Positions 15,788-24,887 of a stretch of DNA of 59,526 nucleotides are shown one piece after another (within the stretch, counting starts at the first letter, position 1; each line of letters starts with the position of its first letter). This stretch comes from SIG299 sp964544055 (lineage in GTDB: Bacteria; Bacillota; Clostridia; Lachnospirales; Lachnospiraceae): assembly GCA_964544055.1 (NCBI GenBank), contig CAZJAA010000017.1, forward strand, positions 1 to 59,526. The letters run 5' to 3'. The translations under genes were made by a program, and so were the position numbers. The notes below the pieces were generated by a model. That model did not search any database, had not been told where the DNA came from, and saw only the letters and a program-made list of their open reading frames with translations.

Positions 15788-17287
15788 TCAGTCCTCATCC
15801 TGCCAGCAGCGTGCACAGCATACCGCCTTGTCCCATCCGTGCAGCAGCTTTTTCCGCTGTTCTTCTTTCATATCCGGTACAAATTCCTTTGCCAGCTGCC
15901 AGTTTTCCCTGATTTCTTCTTTATCCCTAAAATAACCAACTGCCAGCCCTGCCAGATAAGCAGCTCCAAGCGCAGTTGTTTCAATACAGCCCGGCCGGTG
16001 CACACAGGCATTCATAATATCTGCCTGAAATTTCATCAGAAAATCGTTTGCACTGGCTCCTCCGTCCACCTTCAGTGTTTTGATTTCCGTACCGACATCC
16101 TGCTCCATGGCACGAAGCACGCTGTGAGACTGATAGGCAATAGATTCCAGTGTGGCACGGATAAAATGCTCCTTTGTGCAGCCTCTTGTAATCCCTGTCA
16201 CACAGCCTCTGGCATGTTGATCCCAGTAAGGTGCCCCCAGACCGGAAAACGCCGGCACAATATACATTCCGCTGGTGTTCTCTACTTCCTGTGCATACTC
16301 CTGGGACTGTGCTGCCGATCGAATCATCCGTAGTCCGTCTCTGAGCCACTGAATTGCCGCCCCTGCAACAAATACACTTCCTTCCAGCGCATATTCCACC
16401 TGTTCCGAGGTGCTTGCCGCAATGGTCGTTACCAGCCCATGCTTCGACTTTACTGCCTCATTTCCGGTATTCATCAACAGAAAGCACCCTGTTCCATACG
16501 TATTTTTTACACTTCCTTTGTCAAAACAGCATTGACCGAATAATGCTGCCTGTTGATCCCCTGCCGCACCGGCAATCAGGATTTCGCCACCCAGCAAAGC
16601 TTTGTCTGTTTTTCCATAAATACAGCTGGACGGCTTGACCTCCGGGAGCATCCCTTTTGGAATCCGGAGTTTTTTTAACAGCTTCTCATCCCAACATAGC
16701 CTGTGGATATCAAACAGCATGGTTCTTGATGCGTTGGTGTAATCCGTTACATGAATACGTCCTTTTGTCAGATTCCAGATAAGCCAAGTATCTACCGTGC
16801 CAAACAACAAATCGCCTGCCTCTGCCGCTTCCCTTGCCCCCGGTACATGGTCAAGAATCCATGTAATTTTTGTAGCCGAAAAATAAGCATCCGGTACAAG
16901 ACCTGTTTTTTGCCGAATACGCTCACCAAAGCCTTCGTTTACCAGTTCTTCCACCATGTCTGCCGTGCGGTGACACTGCCATACGATGGCATTATACACC
17001 GGTTCACCGGTATGACGGTTCCATACAATGGTTGTTTCCCTCTGGTTTGTAATTCCAAGTGCCGCTATTTCTTCTGCATCTGCTCCGATTTTTGCCATGG
17101 CTTCGGTAGCTACGCCAAGCTGGGAGGACCAGATTTCCATCGGATTATGCTCCACCCACCCCGGGTTTGGATAAATCTGTTCAAATTCCCGCTGCGCCAT
17201 ACTGCATATTTTTCCTTTTTTGTCAAATAAAATGCAACGGGAGCTCGTTGTTCCCTGGTCGAGTGCCATAATATATTTCTTTTGCAA
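15788..17287 (-). CDS. glpK: Glycerol kinase
   Basis: 499 aa from a TTG start. Phosphorylates glycerol to glycerol-3-phosphate with ATP. ATPase-fold motifs: YIMALDQGTTSSRCILFD at the N-terminus, GVAT, the GTVDTWLIWNLT segment, and NTYGTGCFLLMNTG and LKVDGGASANDFLMKFQADI in the C-terminal half. The TTG at 17287 is preferred over the ATG at 17407 because AGAGGTG lies 6 nt before it and it gives the normal GlpK length; the longer form adds 40 unrelated residues. No glpF or glpD lies next to it; it heads an operon with the rhomboid gene. Confidence 0.96.
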   Translation of the reverse strand: MQKKYIMALDQGTTSSRCILFDKKGKICSMAQREFEQIYPNPGWVEHNPMEIWSSQLGVATEAMAKIGADAEEIAALGITNQRETTIVWNRHTGEPVYNAIVWQCHRTADMVEELVNEGFGERIRQKTGLVPDAYFSATKITWILDHVPGAREAAEAGDLLFGTVDTWLIWNLTKGRIHVTDYTNASRTMLFDIHRLCWDEKLLKKLRIPKGMLPEVKPSSCIYGKTDKALLGGEILIAGAAGDQQAALFGQCCFDKGSVKNTYGTGCFLLMNTGNEAVKSKHGLVTTIAASTSEQVEYALEGSVFVAGAAIQWLRDGLRMIRSAAQSQEYAQEVENTSGMYIVPAFSGLGAPYWDQHARGCVTGITRGCTKEHFIRATLESIAYQSHSVLRAMEQDVGTEIKTLKVDGGASANDFLMKFQADIMNACVHRPGCIETTALGAAYLAGLAVGYFRDKEEIRENWQLAKEFVPDMKEEQRKKLLHGWDKAVCCARCWQDED

Positions 17288-17388
17288 CTGCTTCACCTCT
17301 GTTTTCCGGGTTGCCCCGTTTTCGTTGTATTGTATCCATTTTCTGCGAATTTCTTCAGAAAAGATACCTGCACATTCCTGTAAAATAA

Positions 17389-17417
17389 AGTATAGCAGTT
17401 TCTGCATTTAGTGACAA
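17389..17417 (-). promoter_or_regulatory. Promoter of glpK
   Basis: On the minus strand TTGTCA (17412-17417), 17-bp spacer, TATACT (17389-17394). It overlaps the end of the FHA gene and leaves a leader of about 95 nt before the TTG start. Confidence 0.65.
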
Positions 17418-18607
17418 GGAAATTTAATATAAAATTCCTGTGAACAGATTCGAAGCTCATCATGGTTTGACAGAAGCAAATCATTTCCTGGAATTACCTC
17501 CTGCTTATTCAGATACGTTCCATTTGTAGAATTCAAATCTGCAAGGTAATAACAGTCCTCTTTTTTACTGATGCTGCAATGAATCCGGCTGACACCCTCG
17601 ACTGCCGGAACAAAATCCGCATATTCTTTTACACTGCCGATAAAAAACGGAAATTTTGTCACCGGAATTACTTCTCCGGTCTGTTCACAGACCAGCTCCA
17701 GATTTTCTGCCTTTCTTACAGCAGACAGCAGCACCGTACGCTCCATTTCCTCCGGCATCGACGTTGCCGGAAGCGATGCCGGTTTTCTTTTTGCTTCATA
17801 GGGCTCCTCTTCTTCCGCCACAAAAGCCACCGGTTTTCGAAAATGCCGCAGACGCTCGGTCAGCCAGCTCATATAAGAAGAGCCCTGCTTTTTTTCTGTT
17901 TCCTCATTTTTTTTCCACTGTCGGACTTCCGTTTTTAATTCTTTTGGCATTCGCTGTTCTTTGGAAATCCGCTGTTCCTTAGGCATTTTCTGCCGTTCTG
18001 CTATCGACTGCTGTCCGGCTTTTGTTTCCGAATTTGGATTTTGCCGAAAAGGAGTCGGCAAAGCTTCCTCCTCTTCTTCCAGCCGCTTTCTGATTTCTGC
18101 CAGTCCGCCTTTTTCCTTCACGCAAAACATATAGCAGTCATACAACAGATTTACTGCCCGCTTGTCCTCATAATCCACCCGGTTTAATAAATATTCAAAC
18201 AACCCTTCCAGCTGCTCGTGCAAAGGCACTCCATATCCGGGTACATAGCAGAACTCCAAATCCATCTGCGGAAACGTGGCAAAAATATAATTAGGCTGCA
18301 AAAAAAAATCTTCTTCGGAAAGCAGAAACTCCCTACCATCCTCCAGCGTCTGAAATAGCTGGCGCAAAATTCCGCGTATCTGCCGTTCTCCAATGGGCAT
18401 TACCGCATAAATACTGTTTAACGCCTTTTTCCCGGTTACTTTGTAACAGAAAAAATCTTCTCCATCCTTTTGCTCTCTGGAAAACTCCAGTCTTCCGCCA
18501 CCGGAATTATATTTTAACATTTGCTCCTCATAAGACTCTTCCACATAATGATCCGGAAGTATCCATAAAAATGTATCCATCCATTCTTTTTTATATTCAA
18601 TCTGCAT
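17408..18607 (-). CDS. FHA domain protein of the Tad cluster (DUF6382-like N-terminus)
   Basis: 399 aa. Residues 1-170 form a globular region with aromatic-rich segments (WMDTFLWILPDHYVEESYEE, CYVPGYGVPLHEQLEGLFEY) resembling DUF6382. A long basic/Gln-rich linker follows. The last 75 residues are an FHA phosphothreonine-binding domain: FFIGSVKEYADFVPA, then VSRIHCSI with the conserved Ser-Arg-x-His, then DLNSTNGTYLN. FHA proteins usually bind threonine-phosphorylated partners. As the last gene of the tad operon it probably regulates or localises the pilus machine. No Ser/Thr kinase is in the window. Confidence 0.85.
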   Translation of the reverse strand: MQIEYKKEWMDTFLWILPDHYVEESYEEQMLKYNSGGGRLEFSREQKDGEDFFCYKVTGKKALNSIYAVMPIGERQIRGILRQLFQTLEDGREFLLSEEDFFLQPNYIFATFPQMDLEFCYVPGYGVPLHEQLEGLFEYLLNRVDYEDKRAVNLLYDCYMFCVKEKGGLAEIRKRLEEEEEALPTPFRQNPNSETKAGQQSIAERQKMPKEQRISKEQRMPKELKTEVRQWKKNEETEKKQGSSYMSWLTERLRHFRKPVAFVAEEEEPYEAKRKPASLPATSMPEEMERTVLLSAVRKAENLELVCEQTGEVIPVTKFPFFIGSVKEYADFVPAVEGVSRIHCSISKKEDCYYLADLNSTNGTYLNKQEVIPGNDLLLSNHDELRICSQEFYIKFPCH

Positions 18608-18627
18608 CTATGCCATCATCCTCCTGT

Positions 18628-18888
18628 CTAAAACAAATCCTCCGTCACTGCTTCCAGCCGGATAATATTCGGAGAGGTCAGCGACCATCCCTGCCGTTTT
18701 GTCAGTTTTTCCGCATACGCATCTACCGTATTATAAAGACGCAGGGTGAACAAAAGCATTCCGCATATCATCAGACACAAAAAAGGGCAAAGCAGTGCTG
18801 CTTCCACCGTAAAGCTTCCCTTTTGACTTTGCGCCATGACCTTCCGCATTTCGATTTTTCCTTTCCATCCTCTGTTTTTTACAGCCAT
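18628..18888 (-). CDS. Small TadE-like pseudopilin
   Basis: 86 aa. After a basic leader, QKGSFTVEAALLCPFLCLMI is the hallmark of TadE-like minor pilins: a prepilin-peptidase site before a hydrophobic helix with Glu at the fifth position after the glycine-serine. The rest is a short extracytoplasmic tail. AAAGGA lies 8 nt before the ATG. It follows the prepilin peptidase gene by 13 bp and precedes the FHA gene by 20 bp, so it is within the tad operon. Confidence 0.8.
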   Translation of the reverse strand: MAVKNRGWKGKIEMRKVMAQSQKGSFTVEAALLCPFLCLMICGMLLFTLRLYNTVDAYAEKLTKRQGWSLTSPNIIRLEAVTEDLF

Positions 18889-18901
18889 TTTTTCATTCCT
18901 T

Positions 18902-19315
18902 TCACCATAACAGACAAATCATATAACCGCCACATAGAAACGGCACAAACGGCAGCTCTGTTTTTCTTCCTGCCCTTTTTAACACCAGCAATGCCATGGC
19001 AGTAACCGCTGACAAAAAAAGTGCCATACCAAATACTGCGATGGTTTCCGCAAAACCGGCAAATAGCCCAAAGGCACAAAGCAGGATACCATCTCCTGAC
19101 CCAATACTTTCCTTTGTCAGATACGCAAGCAACAGCACAAACAATCCCGGAAGTAGTCCGGACAAAATTGAAGCCGAAAGGCTTCCCGCTGCCACATGAT
19201 AAAGAACTGCCGCACTGCCTGCCGCTGCCAGTCCGTACACCGGAAGCTTTCTTTTGCAGATATCCACCACTGAAAACAGCAATAAAACAACAAACACAAT
19301 TTTTTCTGCCATCAT
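18902..19315 (-). CDS. tadV: Prepilin peptidase, A24 family (TadV/CpaA type)
   Basis: 137 aa, short form without the methylase domain, as in Tad systems. The two catalytic aspartates are visible: Asp18 in SVVDICKRKLP and Asp75 in IGSGDGILLC (GxGD). About five hydrophobic segments. It should cleave the Flp pilin and TadE-like pseudopilins at the membrane. The ATG overlaps the stop of the preceding gene by 4 bp and follows GAGGAGG. Confidence 0.9.
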   Translation of the reverse strand: MMAEKIVFVVLLLFSVVDICKRKLPVYGLAAAGSAAVLYHVAAGSLSASILSGLLPGLFVLLLAYLTKESIGSGDGILLCAFGLFAGFAETIAVFGMALFLSAVTAMALLVLKRAGRKTELPFVPFLCGGYMICLLW

Positions 19316-20259
19316 CCATCCTCCTCTGATTTAGCTCCACATTTATGACACGCCGGCATATCTGCCACCTCAGCTCTTTCTTTTTCAAGAACCGTACGTT
19401 TCAGTCCGGGACAACTGGCAGCCAGATGATAACGCTCTCCTCCTTCGGAAATATAAACCATCTCCACCGCTTCTTTTTTGCAGCACCGTTCACATAACGT
19501 ATATTTTCTGCCGGAGGAATTACGCTCCTGCCCTATCTGTGCGGTGGGCACAGCACGCACTACCACATTCAGATAACCGCATGCCCTGGATTCATGGTAT
19601 ACCGTGCCATACTCCGTAACATACACAATATCCTTTTTTGTCTCGTCTTCCCCGGAAGCTTCCTCCGAGGCAAATTTATCTGCGTCTGTTTTTCCGATAT
19701 ACGGATAAAAGCGGAACGTCTGACGCACCGGTATCTGTATTTTGGCAAAAAATACTGACGCAAAGCTATAGTCATATCCTGCTTTGACACAGATGGCACC
19801 TTCTTCCTCTGGCATGCAGACTACCCATACCGATTCTGCATTCTTTTCTTCCGGCATGGCTGTCCACAAAATGGGCTGATACAGCCAGGAAATATCCATG
19901 TCTTGTTCTTCTGCCAGCCGTTCTGCATAGCCCAGATGAGAATATTTTTCTACCGTTTCCGTAATTTCCTGACAGACTTTTACCTGAAATAAAAGAAACA
20001 GAAATAACTGCCACAGAAGATATACCGTAAAGAAAAATATAGAAAACGCCAGTGCCGCCTCTACCGTAAGAGATGCACTCCGGCACCTGCTCTTACCACG
20101 CACAGGACGAGCGAACTTCATTTTGGGAGAGATAGTCTGCGACTTTTTTCGATGAGTCATAATTATCAATAAAAAACACAACAAAACTCGTCCATTCTTT
20201 TTAAGAACAGGCACCGGAATGCACCTCCCTCCTGCTAATATGCGCATTTTTCTTTCCAT
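19312..20259 (-). CDS. TadE-like protein with duplicated Cys/His motifs at the C-terminus
   Basis: 315 aa. SASLTVEAALAFSIFFFTVYL (about 62-82) is a TadE-like anchor after a basic leader of 60 residues. The exported part ends with two related units: DIVYVTEYGTVYHESRACGY ending in CERC, and MVYISEGGERYHLAASCPGL ending in CHKC. Each unit has a Tyr-His-x-x-x-x-Cys strand pair and a later Cys-x-x-Cys, suggesting two small zinc- or disulfide-stabilised modules. Minor pilins with such tips are unusual. The start at 20259 overlaps the previous gene by 25 bp; an ATG at 20247 is also possible. Part of the tad operon. Confidence 0.75.
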   Translation of the reverse strand: MERKMRILAGGRCIPVPVLKKNGRVLLCFLLIIMTHRKKSQTISPKMKFARPVRGKSRCRSASLTVEAALAFSIFFFTVYLLWQLFLFLLFQVKVCQEITETVEKYSHLGYAERLAEEQDMDISWLYQPILWTAMPEEKNAESVWVVCMPEEEGAICVKAGYDYSFASVFFAKIQIPVRQTFRFYPYIGKTDADKFASEEASGEDETKKDIVYVTEYGTVYHESRACGYLNVVVRAVPTAQIGQERNSSGRKYTLCERCCKKEAVEMVYISEGGERYHLAASCPGLKRTVLEKERAEVADMPACHKCGAKSEEDG

Positions 20260-22535
20260 TCCAACCGATACACCGTTTCAGGAAATATGCCGGTGTCAAA
20301 CTGTTTTTTTAAGGTAACACAGGTTGTAAATTCCAGCTTCGTCACCAGATTTCTGATACGAAAGCTGTCATTATACCGATAACGGATATTTTCCTGAATC
20401 AAATCCATGGCACGATATGCCTTTAGCTTTGTTCCTTTTGTCAGAGAAAACAAAGTCAGATAATCTTTATAATTCGGTCCGCTGCTGGACAGAGTACCTG
20501 CCTTTTTTGTAATCATCCCCTGGTTGAACAAAAAAACCTCACCCAGAGAAATACATCCGGTGCCTATCAGTGGCACACGTTTTCCCTGAAGCAATGCCGC
20601 CATTTCTACCAGTGCTTCCTCTACGGACCACAAAACAAGAATGCTGTATTTGACAAATGAGCCAAGTGCTGGCATTCCGGTAAAGCCGGAAATTCCGAGA
20701 GCTATTGCTTCCAGGCTTTCCATACGTTCCGGCTGTTTTAAAATCATTACCATGCAAAACAGCATCCGGATTGCCGCCAGCGTAAGTACCATAAAAAGCA
20801 GATTTGTTTTGTCATTTTCCGACCCGAACACAAGGTATTCCCTCTCATAGTTCAGTTTTGTATACGGTGAGGCTTCACCATAGCAATGAAAATATTTCAT
20901 GACGTACAGCTCCAGTGCCGTTTCGGCAAGCAGGCTGTTTCCGGCATTTTTTACCGCCTGCAAAATATTTCCGTTCTCCAAAAGCTGCACAGCATCTGGA
21001 ATACAGTCCAACAGTTTTCCCAGCAGCGTTGTTTTTTCCAGACCTGCCGACACCAGATCTTTTCCGGTAAGCTTTTGCTCGGAAATCGATTTTTCCGATA
21101 TGCCGACCAGTGATAAAATACTGTTTGACAAAAGATTTCCAAGCGTTCCAAGCACATTTTCCACCTGCGTTTCAGCAACGACAATATCACCATAGGAAAA
21201 CCAGAGCCCGTCCACGGTATATTCCGACATCCGCTGAATAATACTTCCCATTTCTGCCATAATTTCCGAAAGCCGTTCTTCATTAAATTTACCCAGGGAC
21301 AATGCTTCCAAAAGAACCTTATCCGTTTCAAGACTCTTTTTCATGGTTTCTGCGCAATACCCATTTTCTTCCATTCCGGCATACACTTTCATGCTTTCCA
21401 GCTCAGATTCAAAAAACTGGTATAATTCTCCGGAAAGCACACCGCTCTTTCCTTCCAGAAATACTTCATACGCCTGCACGGACAATTTTGCAGTTTCCTG
21501 CTTTGCTTCCAGAGTTTCCACAATACCCAGTGCTTTATCAATCAGCTTTTCAACTGCCTGAATTTTTTTCTGCAGCTTTTCATATTCTTTTTTTGCGACC
21601 GAAAGCGCACTGCTTCTCCATTCTTCCTCACTCTTTCGTTGCTGCTTCGCCTCTTTTAATGCCTGCTGCACCTGTTCTTTTTCTCCATCCTCCCACTTTT
21701 TTTCTTTATCGTCCAGAGCACTCTGGTAATTCGAAATCTGCACATCCAGATGATACATACTGCTTTCCAGACTGTCTGCCTGCCAAAGCAATGACCGGAT
21801 GCGCCCTGCTGCCAGGTCCGCTCGGTAAAACTTTCCGGAAACGCAGCGAAACACCTCTGCCGTACCATAAGCCGCCTTTATTTCCCCCTGCTCCATACAG
21901 AGAAATTGTTTAATAAACGACTCTTCTGCCTGCATTTTTCCTTCTTCGTCAAACGAAATTCCCTGTTTACTCATTTTAATGCCATCCGTAAGCTGCATCA
22001 GGCTTAACAATTCTCCGGTTACCGTTGCCACTGCCTCCATTGCTTCTTCCTGCTGCTTGTACACTTCTCCCACGTTTCCCGCATCCTGCAGGGCATCCTC
22101 AGGAAACAGCTCCGACAAGGTAAGAGAAAGACCGTCCAATACCGTCTGACTCCGCACCTGTAACAAAAACTCTGCTGCCCCGTTGGAAAGCAGAGTTTCG
22201 TATCCGTCCAGACATACACTGGTTTCCGTAAATTTTAAAAGGCCGCCGCTTCCCTGCATTGCACCATAGGACAGGTTTTCTTCCAACTCATCGGTAAGCA
22301 CACTTTCCTCAAAAAAACCTTTTTCATCCCCTGCATTGACGCCAAAAATACGATACTCCTTAAAAAGCGGATAATAATAAGAAGCCAGAAAAGAATCCCC
22401 TGCAAGTCCCGACAGCATGGAGACATACGCCGTTGCTCCACGAATACGTGCTGCCTCCAACGCTGTCAGAACAAAGGAAAACATCAGTATCAGAAGTAAC
22501 GACAAAAAAACCGTAATGCTTCCCTTTTTTCCCAT
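20235..22535 (-). CDS. DUF5702-like Tad-associated surface protein
   Basis: 766 aa. KKGSITVFLSLLLILMFSFV at the N-terminus is a TadG/TadE-like anchor; the remainder lies outside the membrane. Residues about 150-370 hold long charged coiled-coil helices (for example EKEQVQQALKEAKQQRKSEE). A hydrophobic stretch about 600-660 (LLFMVLTLAAIRMLFCMVMI) suggests further membrane contact. The family is found in tad clusters of Lachnospiraceae and its role is unknown. It lies 1 bp after the pilin gene, so it is co-expressed at high level. Probably a pilus base or tip scaffold. Confidence 0.75.
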   Translation of the reverse strand: MGKKGSITVFLSLLLILMFSFVLTALEAARIRGATAYVSMLSGLAGDSFLASYYYPLFKEYRIFGVNAGDEKGFFEESVLTDELEENLSYGAMQGSGGLLKFTETSVCLDGYETLLSNGAAEFLLQVRSQTVLDGLSLTLSELFPEDALQDAGNVGEVYKQQEEAMEAVATVTGELLSLMQLTDGIKMSKQGISFDEEGKMQAEESFIKQFLCMEQGEIKAAYGTAEVFRCVSGKFYRADLAAGRIRSLLWQADSLESSMYHLDVQISNYQSALDDKEKKWEDGEKEQVQQALKEAKQQRKSEEEWRSSALSVAKKEYEKLQKKIQAVEKLIDKALGIVETLEAKQETAKLSVQAYEVFLEGKSGVLSGELYQFFESELESMKVYAGMEENGYCAETMKKSLETDKVLLEALSLGKFNEERLSEIMAEMGSIIQRMSEYTVDGLWFSYGDIVVAETQVENVLGTLGNLLSNSILSLVGISEKSISEQKLTGKDLVSAGLEKTTLLGKLLDCIPDAVQLLENGNILQAVKNAGNSLLAETALELYVMKYFHCYGEASPYTKLNYEREYLVFGSENDKTNLLFMVLTLAAIRMLFCMVMILKQPERMESLEAIALGISGFTGMPALGSFVKYSILVLWSVEEALVEMAALLQGKRVPLIGTGCISLGEVFLFNQGMITKKAGTLSSSGPNYKDYLTLFSLTKGTKLKAYRAMDLIQENIRYRYNDSFRIRNLVTKLEFTTCVTLKKQFDTGIFPETVYRLEWKEKCAY

Positions 22536-22536
22536 A

Positions 22537-22791
22537 TCAATTTATGATTTTTCCGGCATTTCCGGAAATTGCCGAGAACGCATTGTTGACAATTGCCGTA
22601 ATCTGCTGCTTGAAAATCAACACAAGACCAATCAGAACCACGAGAATCAGCACAATTTCAATAACACCCACGCCACGGTCATCCGAGCAAAAGCCTTTTC
22701 TCTGTTTTGTTTCCGTAGGCTCCGTTTCCACAGCTTCCAGATTTCTTTCTTCCATTATTTCTACGTTTTTCATTTCCACATTTTGTTCCAT
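22537..22791 (-). CDS. flp: Flp1-type IVb pilin
   Basis: 84 aa major pilin candidate. A 39-residue acidic leader ends at DDRG, then VGVIEIVLILVVLIGLVLIF forms the polymerisation helix with Glu at position 5 after the cleavage site. A short tail (QQITAIVNNAFSAISGNAGK) follows, typical of Flp pilins. The leader is longer than in proteobacterial Flp. Strong ribosome site (GAAGGAGG, 6 nt), as expected for the most abundant subunit. Processed by the A24 peptidase encoded at 18902. Confidence 0.88.
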   Translation of the reverse strand: MEQNVEMKNVEIMEERNLEAVETEPTETKQRKGFCSDDRGVGVIEIVLILVVLIGLVLIFKQQITAIVNNAFSAISGNAGKIIN

Positions 22792-22833
22792 AATTTTCCT
22801 CCTTCTCTTTTTTCCTGCTGAAAAACAGAAAAC

Positions 22834-24147
22834 TTAAAATGATTGAAAAGCCGGCACAAGAAGAATGGCAAAAACGAGGAACAACAGCCCCATCATTGGA
22901 AACAGCAGCTTTGTTCCCGCCTGCTCCCCACGGACTCTTATGTTTGCTTTATCCTGTGCCATGACTTCCTTTGCCTCCTGCAGCAGCAAGCTTCGCATTC
23001 CCTGCACTCCCTGCGAAACATTCTGTTCCAACAAGGATGCCATTCGTCGATAGGCTAGTACGCCGATGCGCCTGCCAAAGGCTTCATACACCTCCGCTTC
23101 GGAATGACCGTTGTCCAGTTCCTGTCTTGCGACTTTTAATTCTGCCGCGAGCACATGTTTTACACCATAACGTGCCTCGTATTCCTCCGACAGCCGCACA
23201 AATGCCTGCCGCAACGAAATTCCCGCCGCCAGAAGCAGCGAAAGTTTGGTAACAAATTCCATATACGAACGCTCTGCCTGCTCCTTCCATTCCTTTCTTC
23301 TGCTATCCAGATTACTAAAGTAGCCTGCATATAACAGCAGTGGCACCACCCCTGCGAGCAGCACCAGGAATGCAGCCAGCCCTCCCTTTGCTTCTTCTAC
23401 TGTTTCCACCGGATAACCAAGCACTGTTTCCGGCAGATAAAACCATTCTGATGTCCTGTCTTCCTCTTCCAGTGCCGAAAGCTCCTGCTGTGCCTGATGA
23501 AGCAGAGCTTCCTCTTTGCTGTATTTTGGTGGGCAAAGCGTAACCAGCCTGATAAAATACCTCACTTCCGAGCCGTAGGAAATTTCTGCTTTGATTTCCA
23601 CGGATACCGGCTCCGTCAGAGCTGTATTCTGCACTTTTCCGTCCGAATTGATATACCATGGAGCATCCGTACTCCAGTAAATTTCCGCACCACTCTCCGG
23701 AAGGGCAGATGGGAAAACCAGATTTTCCGTTATTTCGCCCATCCTTTCATTTTTTCCCAGAACTGCCTGTTCCAGATATTTCTCTGCGGCCGCATGCATT
23801 TCTTCAATCTGTGTCTCATCATATTCCATGGCACCCACCGGAAGCGTAAATTTTCGCCATCCATCTTCCAGTTCCATTCTGACCTGCCGTGCTGCTTCGG
23901 TACTTCCCGGTGACGGACGTTGAAAGCCTCTTACTTTCTCCTGTTTTCCACCGGATGTCACCGCCAGTACCAGAAAAAAAACAGCAAGCACCGCACCGGG
24001 CAACAGCTTCTTTTTTAATCCATTCCATAAAATCCACCGCACCTCTTCCCGGCTTTTTCCGGGGTAAAGCTCCATGGCATCCCTGAGCTTTGTTTCCGGT
24101 ATCCATATGCCATACATGCGGCTTTGTCTTTTCTTCTGTCCTTTCAT
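22834..24147 (-). CDS. tadC: TadC-like type II secretion F-domain protein with large external insert
   Basis: 437 aa. The C-terminal 170 residues are a T2SF domain (MEFVTKLSLLLAAGISLRQAF, ELDNGHSEAEVYEAFGRRIG, LLFPMMGLLFLVFAILLVPAF), the inner-membrane platform of the pilus. Unusually, the first membrane helix (about 49-67) and the second (about 258-280) are separated by some 190 mostly polar residues (for example YWSTDAPWYINSDGKVQNTA), which should lie outside the cell. The start overlaps tadB by 4 bp. Works with TadB and the CpaF ATPase. Confidence 0.85.
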   Translation of the reverse strand: MKGQKKRQSRMYGIWIPETKLRDAMELYPGKSREEVRWILWNGLKKKLLPGAVLAVFFLVLAVTSGGKQEKVRGFQRPSPGSTEAARQVRMELEDGWRKFTLPVGAMEYDETQIEEMHAAAEKYLEQAVLGKNERMGEITENLVFPSALPESGAEIYWSTDAPWYINSDGKVQNTALTEPVSVEIKAEISYGSEVRYFIRLVTLCPPKYSKEEALLHQAQQELSALEEEDRTSEWFYLPETVLGYPVETVEEAKGGLAAFLVLLAGVVPLLLYAGYFSNLDSRRKEWKEQAERSYMEFVTKLSLLLAAGISLRQAFVRLSEEYEARYGVKHVLAAELKVARQELDNGHSEAEVYEAFGRRIGVLAYRRMASLLEQNVSQGVQGMRSLLLQEAKEVMAQDKANIRVRGEQAGTKLLFPMMGLLFLVFAILLVPAFQSF

Positions 24148-24887
24148 GCTCCATCCTCCAGTTTTCCGACCTCGCAGTGAATAATGTGCTCACCCAGCAG
24201 TTTCAGACCAAGGTATGCCGCCAGCACACACCACATAAAAAGAATTCCGACCAGATTATGATACAAGGCCTCACACATAGCCGGTGCACAAAACCGCAGA
24301 TAAAGAATGATACCGTAAGGAACCACGCACATAATCTGAAATTCCATGCGCTTTGCCCCAATGGTTGTATGAAGTTCTCTCTTCAGCTCTATTTTATCCT
24401 GTAGTACCCCTCCGGTCTGTCTTAGTACCTGGGAGAGATTTCCGCCGGTTCGCTTTACCACGGCAAAAATATCCGCCAGCTGCTTTATGTCCTCTACGTC
24501 ACTGCGTTGTCCAAACTCGAAAAAAACATCTTCTACACAGACTCCCAGCTCCATCTGCTGCACCATACGCCGGAAGCTGTTGCAGATATCATGTGTTTCC
24601 CCATACAGCTGTTCCAGATTTTTCAATGTCTCTCTTATGCTGCTTTCCGGTGAATAACCGACAGCAAGGCTGTTTTGCAGAAAGACAAGCGCATCCTTAA
24701 ATGCCAGATTCAGTTCCCATTTTCTTTGCCGCTTCTGCTTTTTCCATTTGCGTTTCAGGTCAAATGGAAGATAGAGAAAAAGCAGCCATGCAGATTTTTC
24801 AAAATCAAAAAATATCCAGATAGTAAGCACCAAAAGAAAAACACTCCCCATAACCGGCACCACTTTCTGCTTAATCAGATTCTCCAT
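24144..24887 (-). CDS. tadB: TadB-like type II secretion F-domain protein
   Basis: 247 aa, platform protein of the Tad pilus. Two N-terminal hydrophobic segments, then the T2SF core: ALVFLQNSLAVGYSPESSIR, QQMELGVCVEDVFFEFGQRS and FAVVKRTGGNLSQVLRQTGG, then two C-terminal membrane helices. It overlaps cpaF by 17 bp and tadC by 4 bp, indicating tight translational coupling. Forms the heteromeric membrane platform with TadC. Confidence 0.88.
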   Translation of the reverse strand: MENLIKQKVVPVMGSVFLLVLTIWIFFDFEKSAWLLFLYLPFDLKRKWKKQKRQRKWELNLAFKDALVFLQNSLAVGYSPESSIRETLKNLEQLYGETHDICNSFRRMVQQMELGVCVEDVFFEFGQRSDVEDIKQLADIFAVVKRTGGNLSQVLRQTGGVLQDKIELKRELHTTIGAKRMEFQIMCVVPYGIILYLRFCAPAMCEALYHNLVGILFMWCVLAAYLGLKLLGEHIIHCEVGKLEDGA

